A DNA stretch of 34,719 nt from Nocardia sp. CNY236 (GTDB taxonomy: Bacteria; Actinomycetota; Actinomycetes; Mycobacteriales; Mycobacteriaceae): positions 1-34,719 of the forward strand of contig NZ_AXVD01000042.1 in assembly GCF_000482385.1 (NCBI RefSeq). The letters run 5' to 3'. Shown here in pieces: positions 30,572 through 34,719 of the stretch (the first letter of the stretch is position 1; each line of letters starts with the position of its first letter). The notes below the pieces were generated by a model. The model made no database searches. It saw only the letters and a program-made list of their open reading frames with translations, and was not told the origin of the DNA. Position numbers and translations under genes: made by a program.

Positions 30572-30973
30572 ATGAGCAATACGATCGCGGCAGGGCACAG
30601 GCCCCTCGACGGGTATGTCAAGGCATCTGCCAGTGACGGGGGCGGACAATGTGTCCTCGTCCGCCGAAAGGTAGGAGAGGAGTCCATCTTCATCCGGGAC
30701 AGCAAGTACAGCCGCGACCCCCGAAATCGTCCGGACAAGGAACCAGTCATCGAAATGCCGGCCGCTGCATGGGGTGCGTTCCAGGCTGCAGTCCTGGGCG
30801 GTTCCCCCTGGCCAGCTGTTCCGGGGCAGCCCCACTTCGATGAGGCCGTCGACGGCGGAGCGACACTGCTAGGTGCAGATGGAACGACGCTGTTCTTCAC
30901 GGCGGCGGAATGGACCGCATTCAAAGCTGGTTTGGGCGCAGGAGAATTCGACCCACAGCAGATCGCCGCGTAG
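30572..30973 (+). CDS. DUF397-family protein, partner of the XRE regulator
   Basis: 133 aa from ATG 30572 (AAGGAG eleven bases upstream); GTG 30563, overlapping the regulator stop, is another option. Two DUF397-like parts are seen: CVLVRRKVGEESIFIRDSKY..VIEMPAAAWGAFQAAVL, and GGATLLGADGTTLFFTAAEWTAFKAGL. DUF397 proteins are usually about 60-70 aa, so this is roughly a tandem double. It probably modulates the XRE protein. Confidence 0.85.
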   Translation: MSNTIAAGHRPLDGYVKASASDGGGQCVLVRRKVGEESIFIRDSKYSRDPRNRPDKEPVIEMPAAAWGAFQAAVLGGSPWPAVPGQPHFDEAVDGGATLLGADGTTLFFTAAEWTAFKAGLGAGEFDPQQIAA

Positions 30974-31081
30974 ATTGCGGTGCCCAGAGCTCGGAAGCCA
31001 TGCCATCCTGCGCGGTTACGCTGCCACTGTGAACAATGTGCGCATGTGGGTGGAAGCTCGGGAACATGCATCAGGCGGCGC

Positions 31082-31113
31082 TCATGTCCCGGGGGCCTAG
31101 CCTCGGGACATGA
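31082..31113. terminator. Long inverted repeat after the XRE/DUF397 pair
   Basis: TCATGTCCCG and its perfect inverse CGGGACATGA enclose GGGGCCTAGCCT, part of which can pair further. A strong hairpin without a T-run; a terminator, or a protein-binding dyad. Confidence 0.45.
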
Positions 31114-31227
31114 ACCCGTATTCCGCAGCGGGCATTCCAGCTGCCGATCCCTGGTCGACTTAAGAAACTTAGGTCTAAAACTGACGGAGGTTGTTGACAC
31201 TGTGGGCTCCTGATACGAAGGAGTCCC

Positions 31228-31446
31228 GTGCCCGAACGTGCATGGAGTGAGAAGGATCTGGTCCGGCGTGCGAACCGGCGCCTAGCGGTGCTTCGGCATG
31301 CCGAGGAGGTCAGCGGCAACGTGGCCGCGACCTGCCGCTACTACGGCATCAGCCGCAACATCTTCTACCGATGGAAGCGCCGCTACGAGGACGAAGGGCT
31401 CGACGGGCTCAAGGATCGCTCCAGCGCTCCGCTGCACTGCCCGACC
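31228..31446 (+). pseudogene. IS481-type transposase, N-terminal fragment
   Basis: GTG 31228 with AAGGAG six bases upstream. It reads EKDLVRRANRRLAVLRHAEE and SGNVAATCRYYGISRNIFYR, WKRRYEDEGLDGLKDRSSAP, the HTH half of an IS481-like transposase. It then ends abruptly where the EEP nuclease gene begins on the other strand. TGTTGACACTGTGGGC about 40 bases before the start may be its terminal repeat; the other end is missing. Confidence 0.8.
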
Positions 31447-32225
31447 GTCACAGAACCCGCGTGCTCGCGTGTGCTGTGGTCGTAGGCGCAGGCGGTGATC
31501 TGGTTTGTTCCGGGCCGGGTAAAAGTGTGGTCGATGCGTTGATTTCCGAACCGGCGGCTGAACCAGCTGTATTCGACGGTCTCGGGGTGTAGTTCGCGGT
31601 ATGCGTCGCGTAGTCCGAGCCCGAGCAGGTCGATATAGAACTGGTAGTCGTGGGGTTGGAACTGCGGCAGACGGGGGTTGTGGCCGGGTTCGATGACATT
31701 GAAGTCTCCGGCAACGACCATGGTGGGCAGGGTGATTCGGCGAAGGTAGTCGATCACTCGGTGTTGGAACACGCTGCGGCGGCGGCTGCTGTCGCTGTTC
31801 ATGCCATTGGTTGGTGCATAGACCGCCACTACCCGTACAGGTGCGGTGTCGGGGCCGATATCGACGGCTGTGACACGGGGGCCGAGGAGGCTGGCGGGAA
31901 CGGGTGTGGTGGCCACGCCGCGTGTAGCGATTACCGAGCAGAAGCGGTCGTTGTCCGCGCGGGAAGCGCCATTGGTGGCGGTGTCGTATCCCTCGGCACG
32001 AAGACTGGCCAGCAGGTCACGGCATCCGTGAGAGGTCCGCATCTCGGTCAATATCAGAACGTCGTCGCCGCGGGTCAGCAGCCACTGCGCTAGCTTGTGC
32101 GCCCGGCTACGGCTGGGACTGGCGACATTGAGTGCGCAGATCCGCAGTGCATCGGTGGGTTGCCGAGGTTCTCGCTCGCAACCGAGAGCGCCGAACAGCA
32201 TCCCTTGCTCGTCGAGATCTGTCAT
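31383..32225 (-). pseudogene. Endonuclease/exonuclease/phosphatase-family protein, C-terminus lost to an IS
   Basis: The EEP fold is clear: ALRICALNVASPS (Asn), DVLILTEMRTSHG (catalytic Glu), VRVVAVYAPTNG, VVAGDFNVIEPGH (Asp-x-Asn) and YSWFSRRFGNQRIDHTF (W and RIDH). The family normally ends with an SDH motif holding the catalytic Asp-His; here, after ACAYDHSTREHAG (about 31455), the sequence becomes the reverse of the IS481 fragment and stops at 31383. So the last catalytic residues are gone and activity is unlikely. ATG overlaps the cupin stop (ATGA). Confidence 0.8.
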
Positions 32226-32878
32226 GTGGTCAGAAGAGTTTGGGCGGCATCGATGGCTCCCGCGAGTTCTGTTGGGGTGAGTTGTTTTCGCTCCCGTTGG
32301 TCAGGCGTTTCCTGTTGGGCGCCGCGGACCCAGAAAAATTCGTTGGCGGCGGCGTCGTGGATGAGGAACCGTTGCTTGGCCGCCGGACCCCGTATCAGTA
32401 GTGAGGCGGTGTTGGTGGCGGCGGACACGGTGTGCACGCTGGTGTGGTGCAGGGCGTAGGTGTGTCCCGGTTGCTCGTGGCGGGTCAGTAGAGGGCGCAG
32501 CGCATTTGGATCGGTGGCCTCGTCGAAGTCGCTGTCAGGGCCAAATATGCGGTGCTGATAGCTGCCGTGCAAGATGCGGCTGGCGAAGGACCAGCGGTGG
32601 TTGTGTGGCCGGTCGAAGAAGCCGCCTCGGTATAGGTGCAGGCGTACGCGCACACCGTGGGTGGGGTCGTCGTAGAGGACTAGTTTCCGCATGAAGTCGA
32701 AGCCCTCACACATCTCGGCCAGGGTGGGATCGTCAGCGGTCTTGCAGATCAGCGAAGCCAACAGTGCCCGGTCGGTGCTCATCGCGTCGAACACTGGTGT
32801 ACATCCGGCCAGGATCGAGTCGGTGTCATTCCAATCGATGCCGCTCAGCGACGCAAAGCTCGAGTGAGGCGCGGTCAC
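32222..32878 (-). CDS. Cupin-fold protein resembling cysteine dioxygenase
   Basis: 218 aa. The metal site is suggested by RVRLHLYRGGFFDRPHNHRWSFASRILHGSYQH (His-x-His and a later His) and by ALHHTSVHTVSAATNTASLLIRGP, in which a third His lies. The arrangement is like cysteine-dioxygenase-type cupins. GTG start overlaps the formyltransferase stop (GTGA). Substrate unknown. Probably works in the same pathway as its two neighbours. Confidence 0.75.
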   Translation of the reverse strand: MTAPHSSFASLSGIDWNDTDSILAGCTPVFDAMSTDRALLASLICKTADDPTLAEMCEGFDFMRKLVLYDDPTHGVRVRLHLYRGGFFDRPHNHRWSFASRILHGSYQHRIFGPDSDFDEATDPNALRPLLTRHEQPGHTYALHHTSVHTVSAATNTASLLIRGPAAKQRFLIHDAAANEFFWVRGAQQETPDQRERKQLTPTELAGAIDAAQTLLTT

Positions 32879-33582
32879 ACCAGCTCACCTTCTTCGTCAT
32901 GGTTGTTGTAGGGGGAGGCGTCGAGGATCCGCTTCAGGTGCGGATGCAGCCGGTAGTAGCGGCACGGTGTCCCCTGCTGGGCGGTGAGATCGGGGAGTAT
33001 GCCGGTAGCTGCAACCTGGCCAGCCGCCGTCTCCAACAGCCGAATCTGAGCGGAGCGGACGCGGGCTGCCAGGGTCGCTGTCGGCGTCGGCTCGATCGTT
33101 GTGGTGGCGATGATCTCGCCAGTGTCGGCTCGGGCGCGCGCCATATGGGCGGTGCACACGATCGGCTGGTTGGTGATCACAGCCCACCCGACCGCGTCCA
33201 TACCGCGTACGGCGGGCAGCGCCCCATTGTGGGCATTGATCGCGCCCAGACGTGCTGTTGCTAGTACCTGTGTCGGCACGACGGGCATCCCGGACAGGAT
33301 GAGCAGGTCTATATCCATCATGCGCAGTACATCCACCACGTGGCGCCACGACCGGGCCTGCCCCGCTGCGATCTCGGCGGGCACCGACACTGCGTTGGGA
33401 GGTTGGGCCTGGGCGGCGGGATACCACGCCGTCGAGTAATTCGATGCCAGCGATTCGGTTTCGCCGTCGGGGGCATACCAACACACTGCGGCTGGAGCAA
33501 TCTTCTGCTCCGCCATCGAAGCCACCAGGGATCGTCCCAACCTCCCCCCTGGCGGGGTCAGCACAGCTATCCGAGCGTTCAT
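32875..33582 (-). CDS. Formyltransferase-fold protein
   Basis: About 235 aa from ATG 33582. The middle is typical of the formyl_trans_N fold: DLLILSGMPVVPTQVLATARLGAINAHNGALPAVRG with Asn-x-His, then DAVGWAVITNQPIVCTAHMARARADTGEII, with the catalytic Asp. It lacks the C-terminal domain of methionyl-tRNA formyltransferase, so it more likely modifies a small molecule. The frame stays open upstream to 33906 (KLTGLALLSYRDTQDPTLAK), which could be an N-terminal extension or the tail of another gene joined to it. First gene of a three-gene operon. Confidence 0.8.
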   Translation of the reverse strand: MNARIAVLTPPGGRLGRSLVASMAEQKIAPAAVCWYAPDGETESLASNYSTAWYPAAQAQPPNAVSVPAEIAAGQARSWRHVVDVLRMMDIDLLILSGMPVVPTQVLATARLGAINAHNGALPAVRGMDAVGWAVITNQPIVCTAHMARARADTGEIIATTTIEPTPTATLAARVRSAQIRLLETAAGQVAATGILPDLTAQQGTPCRYYRLHPHLKRILDASPYNNHDEEGELV

Positions 33583-33839
33583 ACGGCCGGTGTGGGGAGT
33601 CCGCTGCTGCTCATCTGATGTGTGCTTCTGATCTTGCATGTCGGGGCGGTTGTCGTTGGAGACGATGAGGTGTTGTTGCAGTCGTGTGCTCAACTGTCTG
33701 GTCGCGCTGCGAATGGCCAGGCCGAGGCCGCCGAGACGCTTGGCCAGAGTGGGATCCTGGGTGTCGCGGTAGGACAGCAGTGCCAGACCGGTGAGCTTGC
33801 AGGCGGTGTTGAAGTAGCGCGGGTCGCTGTGACGACGCA

Positions 33840-34128
33840 GCACCTCCACCAACTCAGGACCGGCGCGAGCCGCCGCCCCGCCAGCATCCCCAACACTGCC
33901 CAGCAAAACACCAGCACCTCAACAATTTCCGGCCCATACTTCGCCGGGTGCGGCGCGGCAGGACGAACAACTCTCGGCCGCAACGCCGTCCGCAACGCCT
34001 TGCGGGCATGATCACGATGCCAGCCCGTGGTGGCACACAACTCGTCGAGGATCTGAGCCTTGCCCGACTTATCCGCCCGCCGATAGCGAGTCGCGATCGT
34101 CGCCGGTCACAGCCCTACGTTCGGCCAT
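33840..34128 (-). pseudogene. Transposase N-terminal remnant (integrase-core type)
   Basis: ATG 34128 starts MAERRAVT; after a frameshift the next frame reads ATRYRRADKSGKAQILDELC and TTGWHRDHARKALRTALRPR, then FCWAVLGMLAGRRLAPVL. A second shift gives ELVEVLRRH. This is the N-terminal part of a common actinobacterial transposase. It ends where the formyltransferase frame opens, so it has replaced the upstream part of that operon. Confidence 0.65.
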
Positions 34129-34257
34129 CGTCAATCCCATCCCTCAGGCCCTAACGCACCCCTCTGGACCTGCCGCGACACCACGCCGCACGCGGGCATC
34201 CTCACATGAGGCAACGAAGCGATTGCGCGGGCATTTTGGATGAGTCAACGCGCCCCC

Positions 34258-34319
34258 TTGACGTCTAAGTGGCCGTGCTATAGTCTGCGTGTAGCTTCTA
34301 TTGGCAGTCATCGGCCAAT
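34258..34319 (+). promoter_or_regulatory. Orphan promoter with a downstream dyad
   Basis: TTGACG (34258-34263) and TATAGT (34279-34284) are near-consensus, 15 bp apart. Downstream lies ATTGGC-AGTCATCG-GCCAAT (34300-34319), a dyad in the transcribed region. No ORF follows before the IS21-type end at about 34386, so the gene it served seems to have been cut away. Nothing else is seen from 34129 to 34257. Confidence 0.45.
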
Positions 34320-34385
34320 CTCCCTGCGCCAGCGCAGATCGCCAGCACAGACCTAAGTGATGCTGGCCGGCTTGGAAGCGCCGAG

Positions 34386-34440
34386 TGTCAATGTCGGTCG
34401 AATGTTGACCCAGCCAGTTCGCTGGAATCTTGACCCACCC
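34386..34440. repeat. Terminal region of an IS21-type element
   Basis: TGTCAATGTCGGTCGAATG begins a stretch with two copies of TTGACCCA, 24 bp apart. Repeated sites near the end are usual for IS21. It lies just outside the istB-like gene. Confidence 0.55.
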
Positions 34441-34460
34441 TGGGTTTTCAGTCGTTGTTT

Positions 34461-34718
34461 TCAGTCGTTGGTCTTGGCCGCGGGGACGCGGCCGAGGTCT
34501 CGGTCTTTGAGGCGGTAGCTGTCTCCTTTCATCGAGATGACTTCAGCGTGGTGGACGAGGCGGTCGATCATCGCGGCCGCGACGACGTCGTCACCGAAGA
34601 CCTCGCCCCATCGGCCGAAGGGTTTGTTGCTGGTGACGATGAGGCTGGCCCGCTCGTAGCGGGATGACACGAGCTGGAAGAACAGGTTCGCGGCCTCGGC
34701 TTCGAAGGGTATGTAGCC
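34461..34718 (-). CDS. istB: IstB-like ATP-binding protein, C-terminal part (continues beyond window)
   Basis: The visible C-terminal 85 residues read GYIPFEAEAANLFFQLVSSR, YERASLIVTSNKPFGRWGEV, FGDDVVAAAMIDRLVHHAEV and MKGDSYRLKDRDLGRVPAAK. These match the AAA+ helper IstB of IS21 elements, including the sensor-1 Ser-Asn (VTSNKPF). The start lies past the window end, so length and intactness are unknown. Confidence 0.9.
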   Translation of the reverse strand, partial: GYIPFEAEAANLFFQLVSSRYERASLIVTSNKPFGRWGEVFGDDVVAAAMIDRLVHHAEVISMKGDSYRLKDRDLGRVPAAKTND

Positions 34719-34719
34719 G

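Overview
The window is high-GC DNA with actinomycete signatures: GTG starts, many ATGA/GTGA start-stop overlaps, WXG100 genes, an XRE-DUF5753/DUF397 pair and an F420-type (Ddn-like) reductase domain. Gene types suggest Mycobacteriales, most likely Nocardia or a close relative; this is inference from families, not a search. It is an accessory region: about a third is transposon, integrase or resolvase sequence, and at least fifteen genes are broken or reduced to fragments.

Layout. 1-2707: a stack of IS remnants. The 3' end of an IS630 transposase has, at its stop codon, a 1.58-kb element with 32-bp inverted repeats flanked by CTAG and carrying a multiply frameshifted transposase; an IS481 remnant follows. 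2721-4450: an SDR-like protein lacking the usual Tyr, a VOC remnant and a methyltransferase. 4534-6086: a small HTH-like protein coupled to an extra DNA sliding clamp (DnaN paralogue). 6013-6783: TetR, SoxR/MerR and aldo/keto reductase remnants. 6776-10648: a very GC-rich block with a TetR repressor, a divergent DHA2 efflux pump, fragments of nucleotidyltransferase and FAD-oxidase genes, and a DsbA-like/Ddn-like fusion. 10780-12330: a NUDIX fragment, a decayed tyrosine integrase and its partner.

12746-16288: a GIY-YIG protein with a YqaJ-like tail, two coupled small genes, a HAD-like protein with a coupled micro-ORF, and a serine recombinase beside an AT-rich island. 16440-18905: two WXG100 proteins, a toxin with an ESX-like N-terminus and an ADP-ribosyltransferase C-terminus, and a small acidic putative immunity protein. 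19199-24784: a Tn3-family transposon with 45-bp inverted repeats, containing an integrase remnant, a resolvase, a three-part res site, a TetR/hydrolase cargo pair with a palindromic operator, and a transposase broken by one frameshift.

24785-27080: HAD, second Tn3 transposase and methyltransferase fragments, a MazEF-type module, a NUDIX hydrolase and an aminotransferase fragment. 27150-30973: six tightly packed minus-strand genes, divergent from the XRE-DUF5753/DUF397 pair across a region rich in CACTGTG motifs. 31228-34719: an IS481 fragment that has cut the end off a formyltransferase/cupin/EEP-nuclease operon, another transposase remnant upstream of that operon, an orphan promoter, and the end of an IS21-type istB.

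The best candidates for something little described are the ESX-type ADP-ribosyltransferase cassette, the HTH plus accessory clamp pair, the formyltransferase/cupin/EEP operon and the DsbA/Ddn fusion.
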